A stretch of DNA of 64,000 nucleotides from Mycobacterium cookii (lineage in GTDB: Bacteria; Actinomycetota; Actinomycetes; Mycobacteriales; Mycobacteriaceae): the NCBI RefSeq assembly GCF_010727945.1, contig NZ_AP022569.1, positions 4,898,001 to 4,962,000 of the forward strand. The letters are read 5' to 3'. The translations under genes were made by a program, and so were the position numbers. Below the pieces are notes generated by a model. That model had not been told where the DNA came from, made no database searches, and saw nothing but the letters and a program-made list of their open reading frames with translations. Positions 35,004 through 45,929 of the stretch are shown here, piece after piece. Each line of letters starts with the position of its first letter. Position 1 is the first letter of the stretch.

Positions 35004-36574
35004 CGGTGCGGTCCTTCCGCCATCCCAGGTACGTGCGCAGTGCCAGGCCGCACGATGGGTGCAGGGTCATGCTGGCCGATGGTCGTCATGGTGTTGCCCA
35101 CCGCGGGATTGATGATGTCCAACACCGGCTTCGGATAGATCCCGAGCACCAGCAGCAATGCGATCAACGGTGCGACGACGAAGATTTCGCGTGGCACCAG
35201 GTCGCGTATCCGTTCGTTGCCCTCGGCGACGGGCCCGGTCATCAGCCGTTGGTAGAGCCAGAGAATGTAGATCGAGGACAGCACGAGCGCGGTCACGCCG
35301 AAGGCGGCCGCCAACCAGTAACGGTTGTATGCGCCGACCAGGACCAGGAATTCGCTGACGAACGGCGCCAGGCCCGGCAATGACACGGTGGCCAGACCGG
35401 CGATCAGGAACGTCCCGGCCAGGACGGGGGCCACCTTCTGGACGCCGCCGTACGCGGCGATCGACCGAGTGCCGCGCCGCGATATCAGGAAGCCGGCGAT
35501 CAGGAACACCGCCGCGGTCGATATGCCGTGGTTGAGCATGTACAGCGTCGACCCGCTCTGCCCCTGGGTGGTCATCACGAAGATGCCGAGAATGATGAAG
35601 CCGAAGTGCGAGATCGACGTGTAGGCGATCAGTCGCATGATGTCGGTCTGTCCGATTGCCACGATCGCGCCGTAGATGACCCCGATCACCGCCAAGACCA
35701 CGATGAGCGGGCGGAAATACGTTGACGCGTCGGGGAACAACTGCAAGCAGTAGCGCAGCATGCCGAACGTGCCGACCTTGTCCATCACCGCGGTGATCAG
35801 CACCGCGGTCGCCGGGGTCGACTCCACCGCCGCGTCGGGCAGCCAGCGGTGGAACGGCCACAGTGGCGCCTTGATGGCGAACGCGAACATGAAGCCCAGG
35901 AACAGCGCCTTCTCCACGGCCGACGACGTCCCCAGCGAACCGGTCGTCACGGCGGCGACGATCTGCCGGAAATCGAATGTCCCGGTGCCGTGCTCAGCGG
36001 TCACCACGTACAGGCCGATCACCGCGGCCAGCATGATCAGACCGCCGACGAGGTTGTACAGCAAGAACTTCACCGCGGCGCGAGAGCGCTGGACGCCGCT
36101 GCCGAAGCCGCCGATGAGGAAGTACATCGGGATGAGCATCGCTTCGAAGAACACGTAGAACAGCAGCACGTCCAGCGACACCACCGAGATCACCACCATC
36201 GACTCGATGGTCAGCGTCAGCGCGATGTAAGCCTGTGTGCCGCGCGGTTTCTCGCCGCCGTCGTTCCAGCCCGCCAGCAACAGGAACGGCACCAGAACCG
36301 TGGTCAGCAGCACCAGCACCAGCGCGATGCCGTCGACGCCGAGGGTGTAGCCGGCACCGAATGTCGGTATCCAGCGGTGGGATTCGACGAACTGGTAGGT
36401 CGGCCCGCCGGCCTTGAAACCCAGCCCGACGCCGATCGACAGTGCCAGCACGGCCACCGACACGGCCAGGCCGAGCCACCGGGCGAGCTTGCCGGCCGCG
36501 GGCGGCAGCAAGATGATCACGACGGCGCCGACCAACGGCAACAGCCAAAGGACCGTCAGCCACGGCACGTTCAT
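35000..36574 (-). CDS. nuoM: NADH-quinone oxidoreductase subunit M
   Basis: NuoM, 524 residues, antiporter-like proton-translocating subunit of complex I. Seen: 13-14 hydrophobic helices, VDGIALVLVLLTT, AVKFLLYNLVGGLIMLAAV, KAPLWPFHRWLPDAAVES (the conserved lysine and amphipathic segment) and LIAYTSISHFGFI. I start at ATG 36574, which overlaps the nuoL stop as TAATG; the frame is open further upstream but the family start is [13 protein letters not shown]. The operon runs nuoA to nuoN on the - strand. Confidence 0.97.
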   Translation of the reverse strand: MNVPWLTVLWLLPLVGAVVIILLPPAAGKLARWLGLAVSVAVLALSIGVGLGFKAGGPTYQFVESHRWIPTFGAGYTLGVDGIALVLVLLTTVLVPFLLLAGWNDGGEKPRGTQAYIALTLTIESMVVISVVSLDVLLFYVFFEAMLIPMYFLIGGFGSGVQRSRAAVKFLLYNLVGGLIMLAAVIGLYVVTAEHGTGTFDFRQIVAAVTTGSLGTSSAVEKALFLGFMFAFAIKAPLWPFHRWLPDAAVESTPATAVLITAVMDKVGTFGMLRYCLQLFPDASTYFRPLIVVLAVIGVIYGAIVAIGQTDIMRLIAYTSISHFGFIILGIFVMTTQGQSGSTLYMLNHGISTAAVFLIAGFLISRRGTRSIAAYGGVQKVAPVLAGTFLIAGLATVSLPGLAPFVSEFLVLVGAYNRYWLAAAFGVTALVLSSIYILWLYQRLMTGPVAEGNERIRDLVPREIFVVAPLIALLLVLGIYPKPVLDIINPAVGNTMTTIGQHDPAPIVRPGTAHVPGMAEGPHR

Positions 36575-38460
36575 TACGTCCACAGTTGCACCGCCAGAAT
36601 CGCCACGGCCACCAGTGCCGCTCCCGCCAACATCGACAACGCATAGTTGCGGGCGAATCCGGTCTGGAACCCGCGCAGCCACTGAGAGGTGCGGCTCACC
36701 AGATCGGCCAACGCGTTGACTGAACCATCCACGCCCTTGTCATCGAACTCCACCAGCGTGTGCGTGAGTTGCGCACCCGGCCGCATGAACACTTCCTCGT
36801 TGAACGCGTCGCCGTAGAGGTCTCTGCGGGCGGCGACGGTCAGCACCGACACATCGGCGGGGGCCGTCTCGGGCACCGTCCGGCCGAGGTAGCGCCACAG
36901 CGCGATCAGGAAGCCGATGGCGACGACGCCGACTGCGACGGCGCTGACCACCCACTTCGGCCCGGCGTGCGAGCTCTCCTCGAAAGTGGTCACCGGCTCC
37001 AGCCAGTGCTGCAGCGTGCCACCGAAGCCCAGCAGCCCACCGGCGAACACCGATCCGAACGCGAGAATGATCATCGGCCAGGCCATCGACGCGGGCGCCT
37101 CATGCGGATGTGCGTCGGCGGCCCAACGCTTTTCGCCGAAGAACGTCATCAGCATCACCCGAGTCATGTAGAACGCGGTGATCCCGGCGCCCACCAGGGC
37201 GGCGCCGCCGAGCACATAACCGGTGACGCCGCCTGTTCCCAGCGCGGCTTCGATGATCGCGTCTTTGGAGAAGTAGCCCGCGAACGGCGGCACGCCGATG
37301 ATGGCCAGGTAGCCGAGCCCGAACGTGGCGAAGGTGATCGGCAGTGCTTTACGCAACCCGCCGTAGTGGCGCATGTCCTGCTCGTCGTGCATCGCGTGAA
37401 TGATCGAGCCGGAGCCGAGGAACAGTCCGGCTTTGAAGAAGCCGTGCGTCAGCAGATGCAGGATCGCGAACGCGTAGCCGGCCGGACCCAGGCCGGCGGC
37501 CAGCACCATGTAGCCGATCTGGCTCATCGTGGATGCCGCCAGCGCGCGCTTGATGTCGTCCTTGGCGCAGCCGATGATCGCACCGAACAGCAGCGTCACC
37601 GTGCCGACGATGATCACGCCGAGTCGGGCGTCCGGGGACAGGCTGTACAGCGGGTTGGACCGCACGATGAGGTACACCCCGGCGGTCACCATGGTGGCCG
37701 CGTGAATCAGGGCCGACACCGGAGTGGGGCCTTCCATCGCGTCACCGAGCCAGGCCTGCAGCGGGACCTGAGCGGATTTCGCGCACGCACCCGACAGCAG
37801 CAGCAAGCCGATCGCGGTGAGAGCGGCGTGGTTGGCGCCGGCGGCCAGGCCGAACACCGCAGAGTAGTTCAGCGTGCCGAAGTTGGCGAAGATCGCGAAG
37901 ATCGCCAGCGCCAGGCCGGCGTCGCCGACCCGGTTCATCACGAAAGCCTTCTTCGCGGCGGTGGCCGCGGTCGGCTTGTGGTACCAGAACCCGATCAGCA
38001 GGTAAGACGCCAGGCCCACGCCTTCCCAGCCGAAGTAAAGGACCAGGTAGTTGTCGGCGACCACCAGCAGCAGCATCGCCGCGAGGAACAGGTTGAGGTA
38101 GGCGAAAAACCGTCGGCGATCGGGATCTTCGGCCATGTAGCCGACCGAATAGATGTGGATCAGCGAGCCGACCCCGGTGATCAACAGCACGAAGCAGATC
38201 GACAACTGGTCGACCTGCAGACCGAAGTCCACCTGGAAGCCGCCGACCGGAACCCAGGAGAACAAGGTCGCGTTGATCGAGCGGGCGTCGCCATGCCGAC
38301 CGAGCATGTCGTTGAGCAGCGCCACACCCACGCCGAACGATGCCAGCGCCGTCAGACAACCCAGCAGATGTCCCCAGCGATCGGTGCGCCTGCCGCCGAG
38401 CAGCAGGATCGCGGCACCCGCCGCGGGCAGCGCGACGAGCAGCCAAGTCAAATGTGTCAT
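36574..38460 (-). CDS. nuoL: NADH-quinone oxidoreductase subunit L
   Basis: NuoL, 628 residues, the distal antiporter-like subunit with the long lateral helix that couples the membrane arm. Seen: [80 protein letters not shown] (key lysine and TTM region) and the C-terminal helices ending [12 protein letters not shown]. Start at ATG 38460; nuoK ends 4 nt upstream. A 571-codon open frame on the opposite strand of this gene is a GC-driven shadow. Confidence 0.97.
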   Translation of the reverse strand: MTHLTWLLVALPAAGAAILLLGGRRTDRWGHLLGCLTALASFGVGVALLNDMLGRHGDARSINATLFSWVPVGGFQVDFGLQVDQLSICFVLLITGVGSLIHIYSVGYMAEDPDRRRFFAYLNLFLAAMLLLVVADNYLVLYFGWEGVGLASYLLIGFWYHKPTAATAAKKAFVMNRVGDAGLALAIFAIFANFGTLNYSAVFGLAAGANHAALTAIGLLLLSGACAKSAQVPLQAWLGDAMEGPTPVSALIHAATMVTAGVYLIVRSNPLYSLSPDARLGVIIVGTVTLLFGAIIGCAKDDIKRALAASTMSQIGYMVLAAGLGPAGYAFAILHLLTHGFFKAGLFLGSGSIIHAMHDEQDMRHYGGLRKALPITFATFGLGYLAIIGVPPFAGYFSKDAIIEAALGTGGVTGYVLGGAALVGAGITAFYMTRVMLMTFFGEKRWAADAHPHEAPASMAWPMIILAFGSVFAGGLLGFGGTLQHWLEPVTTFEESSHAGPKWVVSAVAVGVVAIGFLIALWRYLGRTVPETAPADVSVLTVAARRDLYGDAFNEEVFMRPGAQLTHTLVEFDDKGVDGSVNALADLVSRTSQWLRGFQTGFARNYALSMLAGAALVAVAILAVQLWT

Positions 38461-38464
38461 CCCC

Positions 38465-38764
38465 TCAGCCCTTGAGCAGGTTGGCGTCGTCGACCGAAGC
38501 CGATTTGCGGGCACGGAAAATCGTCATGATGATGGCCAGCCCGACCACCACCTCGCAGGCGGCGACGACCATCGTGAAGAAGGCCACCATCTGACCGTCG
38601 AGGTGACCGTGCAGCCGGGAGAAGGTGACGAAGGCCAGGTTGACGGCGTTGAGCATCAGTTCGACGCACATGAACATCACGATCGCGTTGCGCCGCAACA
38701 GCACACCGGCAGCGCCGATGGTGAACAGCAGCGCCGAGAGATACAGGTAATTCTGCGGATTCAT
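38465..38764 (-). CDS. nuoK: NADH-quinone oxidoreductase subunit K
   Basis: NuoK, 99 residues, the small three-helix membrane subunit of complex I that lies beside NuoJ and NuoN in the proton path. Seen: [22 protein letters not shown], the conserved Glu in [13 protein letters not shown], and Glu in [13 protein letters not shown]. The ATG overlaps the nuoJ stop (ATGA). Normal length for the family. Confidence 0.97.
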   Translation of the reverse strand: MNPQNYLYLSALLFTIGAAGVLLRRNAIVMFMCVELMLNAVNLAFVTFSRLHGHLDGQMVAFFTMVVAACEVVVGLAIIMTIFRARKSASVDDANLLKG

Positions 38765-39543
38765 GACGCACCGTTCTGACCGTTGGAACCCTTGATGGCC
38801 GGTACGTCCGGGGGGTCGAAGGTACGGATTTCGAGGACCGCGGGCACCGACAACCGGGAGTACGACCCGTCCGGCAGCCGCGCGGCGGAGTCGACCGCGT
38901 TGTGCCGTGCGTAGACGCCGGGACCGGGCAGCGGCGTCGGGTGACCGCCGGCCCGGAACCGTTCGATGGACAACTCGCGCTGCGTCTTTCGACGTTCGAA
39001 CCGCTCCCGGTGCGCGAGGATCATCGCCCCGATGGCCGCGGTGATCAGCAGCGCGCTGGTCAATTCGAACGCCCAGAGGTACTGGGAGAAGATCAGCGTC
39101 GCCAACCCCTGGACGTTGCCGCCGGCGTTGGCCCGGGTCAGCCCGTTCAGATCGCCAGTGGCCACGTTGCCGATTCCGGCGATGAGCACGATGCCGAAGC
39201 CGACACCGGCGATCACCGCGGCAACTCGTTGTCCGCGAAGGGTTTCCACCAGCGACTCGGCCGAGTCGACGCCGATCAGCATCAGCACGAACAGGAAGAG
39301 CATCATCACCGCGCCGGTGTAGACCACGATCTGCACGACGCCGAGGAACACGGCGTCTTCGATCATGTAGAACACCGCGAGGATGATCATCGTCAACGCC
39401 AGAGACATGGCGCAGTAGACCGCGTTGGCGGCCATCACCACGCCCAATGCTCCGACCACCGCCAGAATGCCCAGCACCCAGAAGGTCACCGCCTCGCCGG
39501 TGGACGTGCGGGTGATCACGTCGGCGGCCAGCAGAGTCGTCAC
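38761..39543 (-). CDS. nuoJ: NADH-quinone oxidoreductase subunit J
   Basis: NuoJ, 260 residues (262 in M. tuberculosis), a five-helix membrane subunit. Seen: [38 protein letters not shown], and [23 protein letters not shown], the helix with the conserved tyrosine that forms the pi-bulge region. The C-terminal tail is hydrophilic. I start at GTG 39543, which overlaps the nuoI TGA (GTGA). The long open frame upstream of it belongs to a different reading of nuoI. Confidence 0.96.
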   Translation of the reverse strand: MTTLLAADVITRTSTGEAVTFWVLGILAVVGALGVVMAANAVYCAMSLALTMIILAVFYMIEDAVFLGVVQIVVYTGAVMMLFLFVLMLIGVDSAESLVETLRGQRVAAVIAGVGFGIVLIAGIGNVATGDLNGLTRANAGGNVQGLATLIFSQYLWAFELTSALLITAAIGAMILAHRERFERRKTQRELSIERFRAGGHPTPLPGPGVYARHNAVDSAARLPDGSYSRLSVPAVLEIRTFDPPDVPAIKGSNGQNGAS

Positions 39544-40100
39544 TTCGAGACGTCCGAAATCGGCAGTTGGCGAAGGCCTTCTGCGGTGATGTTGCCGCGG
39601 TAGTAGTCCGCGTCGGTCGATCCTTCGGCCCTGGGGTGCGGTACCGGGGTCATGCCTTCCAGCATCGGAGCGAGCAGGTTGACCTTCTCGTAGATCAGAT
39701 CGGCACGGTTGTCGTCGGCCATCTCGTAGTGATTGGTCATCGTCAACGCGCGGGTCGGACAGGCTTCGACGCACAGCCCGCATCCGATGCAGCGCAGATA
39801 GTTGATCTGGTAGACGCGGCCGTAGCGTTCGCCCGGCGAATATCTGGCCTCGTCGGTGTTGTCGGCGCCTTCGACGTAGATCGCGTCCGCCGGGCAGGAC
39901 CATGCGCACAGCTCGCAGCCGATGCACTTCTCCAAGCCGTCGGCGTAGCGGTTCAACTGATGACGGCCGTGGTAGCGCGGTGCTACCGGGCCGGGGTTCT
40001 CCGGATACATCTCGGTGATCGGGCGCTTGAACATCGCCGCGAACGTCACGCCGAATCCGGCGAGGGAACTGAGGAACTTAGGCCGGTCAGATTTAGCCAT
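39540..40100 (-). CDS. nuoI: NADH-quinone oxidoreductase subunit I
   Basis: NuoI, 186 residues, the ferredoxin-like subunit holding clusters N6a and N6b that pass electrons toward NuoB. Seen: two 4Fe-4S motifs, [12 protein letters not shown] and [12 protein letters not shown], and the [18 protein letters not shown] segment. It starts at ATG 40100, overlapping the nuoH end by 8 nt, and ends at the nuoJ start. The M. tuberculosis protein is somewhat longer (about 211 aa) at its C-terminus. Confidence 0.97.
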   Translation of the reverse strand: MAKSDRPKFLSSLAGFGVTFAAMFKRPITEMYPENPGPVAPRYHGRHQLNRYADGLEKCIGCELCAWSCPADAIYVEGADNTDEARYSPGERYGRVYQINYLRCIGCGLCVEACPTRALTMTNHYEMADDNRADLIYEKVNLLAPMLEGMTPVPHPRAEGSTDADYYRGNITAEGLRQLPISDVSK

Positions 40101-41343
40101 TGGCCACCTCCTTGGTCGCCGGTGTCAGCGCTTTGCCAGGCAGCTGCGGCGTGGGAAACGCGGGCTCGAGCGGTGCTGCCGCGGCCGACTCCGTGCGGCG
40201 TCGCTTCTTGCGGAGCTGCCTGTTGCTGAACGGCCGCTGCAGCAGATAGAGGAGCACGGCGGTGACGGCGACGCTGGTGCCGACCAACACTGGCGTCCAG
40301 TGCGGATACCCCTGGTTACGCAGGGTGCGGATCGCGGCGGCGATCAGCGCCCAGACCAGCGATACCGGGATCAGGATTTTCCAGCCGAGCGCCATGAACT
40401 GGTCGTAGCGCAGTCGCGGCAGCACACCCCGCAACCAGATGTAGATGAACAGGAACAACCACACCTTGGCGGTGAACCACAGCACCGGCCACCATCCGCT
40501 GTTCGCGCCGTCCCACATGTTCAGCGGCCACGGCGCGTGCCAGCCACCCATGAACAGCGTCGCGGCCAGCGCGGAAACCGTGGTCATGTTGATGTATTCG
40601 GCGAGGAAGAACATCGCGAAGCTCAGCGACGAGTACTCGGTGTGGAAGCCGGCGACCAGTTCGCCTTCGGCTTCGGGCAGGTCGAACGGCGCCCGGTTGG
40701 TTTCGCCGACCATGGACACCAGATATGTGCAGAACGACGGCAGCAGCAGGAAGATGTACCAGACCCGGTTTTGGGCCGTCACGATCTGCGATGTGGACAT
40801 CGTTCCGGCGAACAGAAACACCGTCGCGAACGACAGCCCCATCGCGACCTCGTAGGAGATCACCTGCGCGGTCGAGCGCACCCCGCCCAGCAGGGGATAG
40901 GTCGAACCCGACGACCATCCCGCGAGCACGATGCCGTACACGCCGATCGACGACAGCGCGAGAATGAACAGCACCGCCACCGGCAGGTCGGTCACTTGTA
41001 GCGGCGTCCAGTGGCCGAACACCGACACCTGCGGTCCGAACGGGATGAACGCGAAGGCGGTGATCGCCGGGATTGTCGAAATGGCCGGTGCCAGTAGGAA
41101 AATCGGCTTCTCGACGCCGAACGGGATGATCGGCTCCTTAAGCGCCAGCTTGATGCCGTCGGCCAGGCTCTGCAGATAGCCGCGGGGGCCGACCCGGTTG
41201 GGTCCCCAACGCATCTGCATCCGGCCGAGGATCTTGCGTTCGGCGAGGATCGCGACCAGCACCGTCAGCACCAGGAACACGAAGACGAGCAGCGCCTTGG
41301 CCAGGATCAGCCACCAGGTGTCGTGCCCGAAGCCAGGAATCAT
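40093..41343 (-). CDS. nuoH: NADH-quinone oxidoreductase subunit H
   Basis: NuoH, 416 residues, the eight-helix subunit at the quinone-binding site. Seen: [63 protein letters not shown] and [16 protein letters not shown], all diagnostic. A hydrophilic C-terminal tail of about 45 residues with an Arg-rich stretch ([11 protein letters not shown]) is typical of actinobacteria. A GTG at 41352 would add three residues, but ATG 41343 has GAGGAG exactly 8 nt upstream. That Shine-Dalgarno lies inside the 37-bp repeat copy B. It is separated from nuoG by 49 nt, the largest gap in the operon. Confidence 0.96.
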   Translation of the reverse strand: MIPGFGHDTWWLILAKALLVFVFLVLTVLVAILAERKILGRMQMRWGPNRVGPRGYLQSLADGIKLALKEPIIPFGVEKPIFLLAPAISTIPAITAFAFIPFGPQVSVFGHWTPLQVTDLPVAVLFILALSSIGVYGIVLAGWSSGSTYPLLGGVRSTAQVISYEVAMGLSFATVFLFAGTMSTSQIVTAQNRVWYIFLLLPSFCTYLVSMVGETNRAPFDLPEAEGELVAGFHTEYSSLSFAMFFLAEYINMTTVSALAATLFMGGWHAPWPLNMWDGANSGWWPVLWFTAKVWLFLFIYIWLRGVLPRLRYDQFMALGWKILIPVSLVWALIAAAIRTLRNQGYPHWTPVLVGTSVAVTAVLLYLLQRPFSNRQLRKKRRRTESAAAAPLEPAFPTPQLPGKALTPATKEVANG

Positions 41344-41345
41344 TT

Positions 41346-41382
41346 GCGCCACTCCTCAGCATCGCTTCGCTCTGCATCGTCG
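41346..41382 (-). repeat. 37-bp dispersed repeat, copy B (carries the nuoH Shine-Dalgarno)
   Basis: Read on the - strand this copy is CGACGATGCAGAGCGAAGCG then ATGCTGAGGAGTGGCGC. It fills most of the nuoG-nuoH gap. The GAGGAG at 41357-41352 stands 8 nt before the nuoH ATG. Related copies: 16823-16859 (+) and 45144-45180 (-). Confidence 0.8.
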
Positions 41383-41392
41383 AAGGCGGGAA

Positions 41393-43789
41393 TCACTTGG
41401 AGGCTCCAATCTTCACCACGGCGCCGGGCGTGACGCCCAGTTGCCGGTGCACTGCCGAACCCGGGGAGTTCAGCGGCAGCCAGACGACGTGGTCGGGCAT
41501 CTCGGTGATCGCCAACGGCAACGTGATCTCGCCGTGCGACGTGCTGACCGTGACGTTGTCGCCCTCGTTGGCTCCGGTCGCCTCGGCTGTCGCTGCCGAC
41601 AACCGCACCACCGGGGTGCGCGCGGTGCCGGCCAGGTGCGGCTCGCCGTTCTGCAGCAGCCCGTCGTCGAGCAGCATCCGCCAGCTCGCCAGCACGGCCT
41701 CACCGGTGCCGGGCTTCGGCGCGGCCGCTGCGGCGACGGTCGGCGTCGCGGCAGGCGTGCCGTCCCAGGTGCCCAACCCGACCAACTCCGCGTGGGCGGC
41801 CTCGACGGTGGGGAATCCCAAGTCGATGCCCACTTCGTCGGCCAGCGTGTCGAGCACGCGAAGGTCCGGGGTGGCGGTGGGCGGCAGCGCGCCGGAGAAG
41901 CTGCGGTGCCGCCCTTCCCAGTTGACGTAGGTTCCGGCTTTTTCCGCCGCCGGGGCGATCGGGAAGACGACGTCGGCGCGCTCGGTGACCGCGCTGTGCC
42001 GCAACTCCAGGCTCACAACGAATCCCGCGGCGTCCAATGCGGACAGCACCGCGGCAGGGTCGGCGAAGTCGTCTGGCTCGATGCCGCCGACCAGCAGAGC
42101 GCCCAGCGAACCGTCCTTGGCGGCGGCCAGGATGGCATCGGCGTCTCGCCCAGGTGTGGACGGCAATTCGTCGACGTGCCAGCCCTGCAAAATCTGCGCG
42201 CGGGCGGTCTCGTCGCTCAGCGGGCGACCGCCGGGCAGCAACCCGGGCAGCGCGCCGGCCTCCAGCGCGCCGCGTTCGCCAGCCCGGCGCGGCACCCAGG
42301 CGAGCTTGGCGCCGGTCGCATCGGCGAGTTTGGCCGCGGCCGACAATCCGCCGGGCACAGCGCCGAGACGCTCGCCGACCAAAATGATGGCGCCGGGTTT
42401 GGAAAGCTGGGTCAGTACATCGCTGCCGGCGAGCCCGTCCAGTGCGGCGGCCTCGCCGCCGGGTGCTGTTTCGATCAGCGTGCCGTGCAGCTTCTTCAAA
42501 CCGCTCGTCGCGAACGGCGCGATCGCGTGCACCTTCAGGCCGTGCTTGCGCGCGGCCTTACGCAGCCGCAGGTACACGATCGGCGATTCTTCCTCCGGCT
42601 CTAATCCGGCGAGCAGTACCGCCGGCGCCGCTTCCAGGTCGGAGTAGCTGATCGTGAGCGTCCTACCGGCGACGCGGGCCGCCAGGAACTCGGTCTCCTC
42701 GGTGGAATGCGGGCGCGCACGGAAGTCGATGTCGTTGGTGCCCAGCACAATTCGGGCAAACTTCGAGTACGCGTAGGCGTCCTCGACGGTCAGCCGGCCA
42801 CCCGGCAGCACGCCGGTGCCATTGGCGGAACTGAGACCCTCGATCGCCGCGGCCACCGCGTGCGGCCACGATGCCGGCGCCAACTCGCCGTCCGCGCCAC
42901 GCACCATGGGAGTGGTGATGCGGTCGCCCTGGGTCGCGTAGGTGAATGCCCAGCGGCCTTTGTCGCAGTTCCACTCTTCGTTGACTTCGGGCTCGTCGCC
43001 GGCCAGTCGGCGCAGCACCTTGCCGCGGCGGTGGTCGGTGCGCTGCGAGCACCCCGATGCGCAGTGCTCACAGACGCTCGGGCTGGACACCAGGTCGAAC
43101 GGGCGGGCGCGGAACCGGTAGGCGGTGCCGGTCAGCGCGCCGACCGGGCAGATCTGCACGGCGTTGCCGGAGAAGTACGACTCAAACGGTTCGTTGGCGT
43201 AAATGCCGACCTGCTGCAGCGCGCCACGTTCGAGCATCTCGATGAACGGGTCGCCGGCGATCTGCTCGGAGAACCGGGTGCAGCGCGCACACAGAATGCA
43301 GCGTTCGCGGTCCAGCAGGACCTGCGAGGAGATGTTGATCGGCTTGGTGAAGGTGCGCTTGACGTCCTCGAAGCGGGAATCGGGCCGGCCGTTCGACATC
43401 GCCTGGTTCTGCAGCGGGCACTCGCCGCCCTTGTCGCACATCGGACAGTCCAGCGGATGGTTGATCAGCAAGAGCTCCATCACGCCGTGCTGCGCCTTGT
43501 CGGCGGCCTCCGAGCTGTATTGTGTGCGGACCACCATGTCGTCGGTGACCGGGATGGTGCACGACGCCATCGGCTTGCGCTGACCCTCGATCTCGACGAG
43601 GCACTGACGGCATGCGCCGACCGGATCCAGCAATGGGTGGTCGCAGAACCGGGGGATCTGCACGCCGATCAGTTCGGCCGCACGGATCACCAAAGTGCCT
43701 TTGGGAACGCTGATTTCGGTGCCGTCGATGGTCAGCGTCACCAGCTCCGGCTCGGCAACCTTCTTTCCGGTGTCAGCCGTTTGGGTCAT
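41393..43789 (-). CDS. nuoG: NADH-quinone oxidoreductase subunit G
   Basis: NuoG, 798 residues, the large iron-sulphur subunit of the peripheral arm. Seen: N-terminal [2Fe-2S] domain ([18 protein letters not shown]), the [18 protein letters not shown] region for N5/N4, [10 protein letters not shown], and CEHCASGCS plus a later NCDKGRW cysteine, the fourth ligand of the extra cluster N7 found in some bacteria. The rest is a molybdopterin-oxidoreductase-like domain without cofactor. I start at ATG 43789 ([10 protein letters not shown]), overlapping the nuoF TGA; the upstream open frame is a nuoF shadow. Confidence 0.97.
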   Translation of the reverse strand: MTQTADTGKKVAEPELVTLTIDGTEISVPKGTLVIRAAELIGVQIPRFCDHPLLDPVGACRQCLVEIEGQRKPMASCTIPVTDDMVVRTQYSSEAADKAQHGVMELLLINHPLDCPMCDKGGECPLQNQAMSNGRPDSRFEDVKRTFTKPINISSQVLLDRERCILCARCTRFSEQIAGDPFIEMLERGALQQVGIYANEPFESYFSGNAVQICPVGALTGTAYRFRARPFDLVSSPSVCEHCASGCSQRTDHRRGKVLRRLAGDEPEVNEEWNCDKGRWAFTYATQGDRITTPMVRGADGELAPASWPHAVAAAIEGLSSANGTGVLPGGRLTVEDAYAYSKFARIVLGTNDIDFRARPHSTEETEFLAARVAGRTLTISYSDLEAAPAVLLAGLEPEEESPIVYLRLRKAARKHGLKVHAIAPFATSGLKKLHGTLIETAPGGEAAALDGLAGSDVLTQLSKPGAIILVGERLGAVPGGLSAAAKLADATGAKLAWVPRRAGERGALEAGALPGLLPGGRPLSDETARAQILQGWHVDELPSTPGRDADAILAAAKDGSLGALLVGGIEPDDFADPAAVLSALDAAGFVVSLELRHSAVTERADVVFPIAPAAEKAGTYVNWEGRHRSFSGALPPTATPDLRVLDTLADEVGIDLGFPTVEAAHAELVGLGTWDGTPAATPTVAAAAAPKPGTGEAVLASWRMLLDDGLLQNGEPHLAGTARTPVVRLSAATAEATGANEGDNVTVSTSHGEITLPLAITEMPDHVVWLPLNSPGSAVHRQLGVTPGAVVKIGASK

Positions 43790-45108
43790 GAGGCTCCGTT
43801 CGGGGCGAGCATGGACAGCTTGGGGTCGAACGGGCAGCCGCCGCCCTCGACGTGCGCGATGTATTCGTCGCGGAAGAACTTCAGCGACGACGCGACCGGG
43901 CTGGCGGCGCCATCGCCCAACGCGCAGAACGACTTTCCGAGAATCGCGTCGGCGATATCTTCGAGCTTGCCGAGATCCTCGACGGTGCCGTGCCCGGATT
44001 CCAGGCGGTGGTAGATCTGGCTCAGCCAGAACGTGCCTTCGCGGCACGGCGTGCACTTGCCGCATGACTCGTGCTTGTAGAAGTCGATCCAGCGGCCGAC
44101 CGCTCGCACCACGCAGGTGGTCTCGTCGAAGATCTCCAGCGCCTTGGTGCCGAGCATCGACCCGGCCGCCCCGACGCCTTCGTAATCCAGTGGCACATCG
44201 AGGTGTTCGTCGGTGAGCAGCGGCGTTGACGACCCGCCCGGCGTCCAGAACTTCAGCGTGTGTCCGGCCCGCACGCCGCCGGCGTAGTCGAGTAGCTCGC
44301 GCAGGGTGATGCCCAGCGGCGCCTCGTACTGGCCCGGCTTGGTGACGTGCCCCGATAGCGAATACAGCGTGTAGCCCGGCGATTTCTCGCTGCCCATGGA
44401 CCGGAACCAGTCCACGCCGTTGAAGATGATCGACGGGACGCTGGCGATCGTCTCGACGTTGTTGATCACGGTCGGGCAGCCGTACAGGCCGGCGACGGCG
44501 GGGAACGGGGGACGGAGGCGCGGCTGGCCGCGGCGGCCCTCCAGCGAGTCGAGCAGCGCCGTCTCCTCGCCGCAGATGTAGGCGCCCGCACCTGCGTGCA
44601 CCACCAACTCCAAGTCGTAGCCCGAGCCGCCGATGTCGCGACCGAGGTAGCCGTTGGCGTAGGCCTCGGCGACCGCGTTCTGCAGGCGTCGCAGCACGGG
44701 CAGCACTTCACCGCGGACGTAGATGAACGCATGGCTGGCCCGGATCGCGTACGACGCGATGATCACGCCTTCGACCAGGACGTGCGGGGTGGCCAGCATC
44801 AGCGGAATGTCTTTGCAGGTACCGGGTTCCGACTCGTCGGCGTTGACCACCAGGTAGTGCGGCTTCGCGGCGGCACCGCTGTCGCCCTGCGGGATGAACG
44901 ACCACTTGGTTCCGGTCGAGAAGCCGGCGCCGCCGCGGCCGCGCAGCCCGGAATCCTTGACGGCTGAGATCACCGCGTCGGGGTCCATTTTCAGGGCTTT
45001 GTCCAGCGCCTTATAGCCGTCGTTGCGGCGGTAGGTCTCCAGCGTCCACGATTCGGGGTCGTCCCAGAATCGGCTCAGCACCGGAGCCAATGGTGTTGGC
45101 GCTCCCAT
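43786..45108 (-). CDS. nuoF: NADH-quinone oxidoreductase subunit F
   Basis: NuoF, 440 residues, the NADH- and FMN-binding subunit with cluster N3. Seen: [18 protein letters not shown] (NADH/FMN glycine-rich site), [31 protein letters not shown] for FMN, and the 4Fe-4S motif [10 protein letters not shown]. Normal length. The ATG overlaps the nuoE stop as TAATG. It accepts electrons from NADH and passes them to NuoE and NuoG. Confidence 0.97.
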   Translation of the reverse strand: MGAPTPLAPVLSRFWDDPESWTLETYRRNDGYKALDKALKMDPDAVISAVKDSGLRGRGGAGFSTGTKWSFIPQGDSGAAAKPHYLVVNADESEPGTCKDIPLMLATPHVLVEGVIIASYAIRASHAFIYVRGEVLPVLRRLQNAVAEAYANGYLGRDIGGSGYDLELVVHAGAGAYICGEETALLDSLEGRRGQPRLRPPFPAVAGLYGCPTVINNVETIASVPSIIFNGVDWFRSMGSEKSPGYTLYSLSGHVTKPGQYEAPLGITLRELLDYAGGVRAGHTLKFWTPGGSSTPLLTDEHLDVPLDYEGVGAAGSMLGTKALEIFDETTCVVRAVGRWIDFYKHESCGKCTPCREGTFWLSQIYHRLESGHGTVEDLGKLEDIADAILGKSFCALGDGAASPVASSLKFFRDEYIAHVEGGGCPFDPKLSMLAPNGAS

Positions 45109-45929
45109 TATTTGGCTTCTCCTGCGGGCGGTGTCGATGTTTTGTGCCGCTCCTCAGCATCGCTTCGCTCTGCATTGTCGCCGGCACGCATGTTGTGTTC
45201 CTTGGCGACCTCGAGACCGGCCAGTGTCGGGGCACCGGCCCCGCCCTGGCCCTCGTCCGGCCGCTGGTCAGGGAAACCGGCCAGGATCCGCTCGGTCTCC
45301 TTGAACTTGCACAGGTTGCCGCGGGTGGGGGCCGGTGGGTTGCCGGAACGCAGCCCGTCGACGAGAGTCTTTGCCGATTCCACGGTTTGGTTGTCGTAGA
45401 ACTCCCAGTTGACCATCACGACGGGGGCGAAGTCGCACGCCGCGTTGCACTCGATGTGCTCCAACGTGACCGACCCGTCGCCGGTTGTCTCGCCGTTGCC
45501 GACGCCGAGATGCTCTTTGAGCGAGTCGAAGATCGCGTCGCCGCCCATCACCGCGCACAGCGTGTTGGTGCACACACCGACCAGGTAGTCACCCGTCGGC
45601 CCGCGCCGGTACATCGTGTAAAAGCTTGCGACAGCGGCGACTTCGGCGCCAGTCAGGCCGAGCTGTGCGCTGCAGAATTCCACACCGGCGGGGGTGATGT
45701 AGCCGTCCTCGGACTGCACCAAGTGCAGCAGCGGCAGCAGTGCCGAGCGCGGGCTGGGGTATTTGCCGATGATCTCTTTGGCGTCGACCTCGAGTCGCGC
45801 CTGCACGTCGGCCGGGTATTCCTGCGGGGCGCCGTCGGTGACGAATTGGCCGGGCTCCTCGGGTGGGGGGCCGAGCCGGATGAATACTCGCTCGCCGTTG
45901 TTGCCGGCGCCGGGCACCTCTGCGGTCAT
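45108..45929 (-). CDS. nuoE: NADH-quinone oxidoreductase subunit E, with repeat-derived tail
   Basis: NuoE, 273 residues, the [2Fe-2S] (N1a) subunit. Seen: thioredoxin-like core with VCTNTLC and ECNAAC, the four cysteine ligands in the usual C-x4-C and C-x3-C form. It is about 20 residues longer than I recall for M. tuberculosis NuoE (252). The extra tail ([16 protein letters not shown] and following) is encoded largely by the 37-bp repeat at 45144-45180, so the repeat entered the coding sequence in frame near the C-terminus. Start at ATG 45929, overlapping the nuoD TGA. Confidence 0.95.
   Translation of the reverse strand: MTAEVPGAGNNGERVFIRLGPPPEEPGQFVTDGAPQEYPADVQARLEVDAKEIIGKYPSPRSALLPLLHLVQSEDGYITPAGVEFCSAQLGLTGAEVAAVASFYTMYRRGPTGDYLVGVCTNTLCAVMGGDAIFDSLKEHLGVGNGETTGDGSVTLEHIECNAACDFAPVVMVNWEFYDNQTVESAKTLVDGLRSGNPPAPTRGNLCKFKETERILAGFPDQRPDEGQGGAGAPTLAGLEVAKEHNMRAGDNAERSDAEERHKTSTPPAGEAK
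45144..45180 (-). repeat. 37-bp dispersed repeat, copy C (inside nuoE)
   Basis: Read on the - strand this copy is CGACAATGCAGAGCGAAGCG then ATGCTGAGGAGCGGCAC. It is translated as part of nuoE ([12 protein letters not shown]). It differs from copy B at three positions. Confidence 0.8.

Noticed and set aside
36760..38475. 571-codon open frame on the + strand across nuoL
   Set aside because: Antisense shadow of a long GC-rich membrane gene; its composition (many His, Gln, Arg, Asp) is not that of a real protein.
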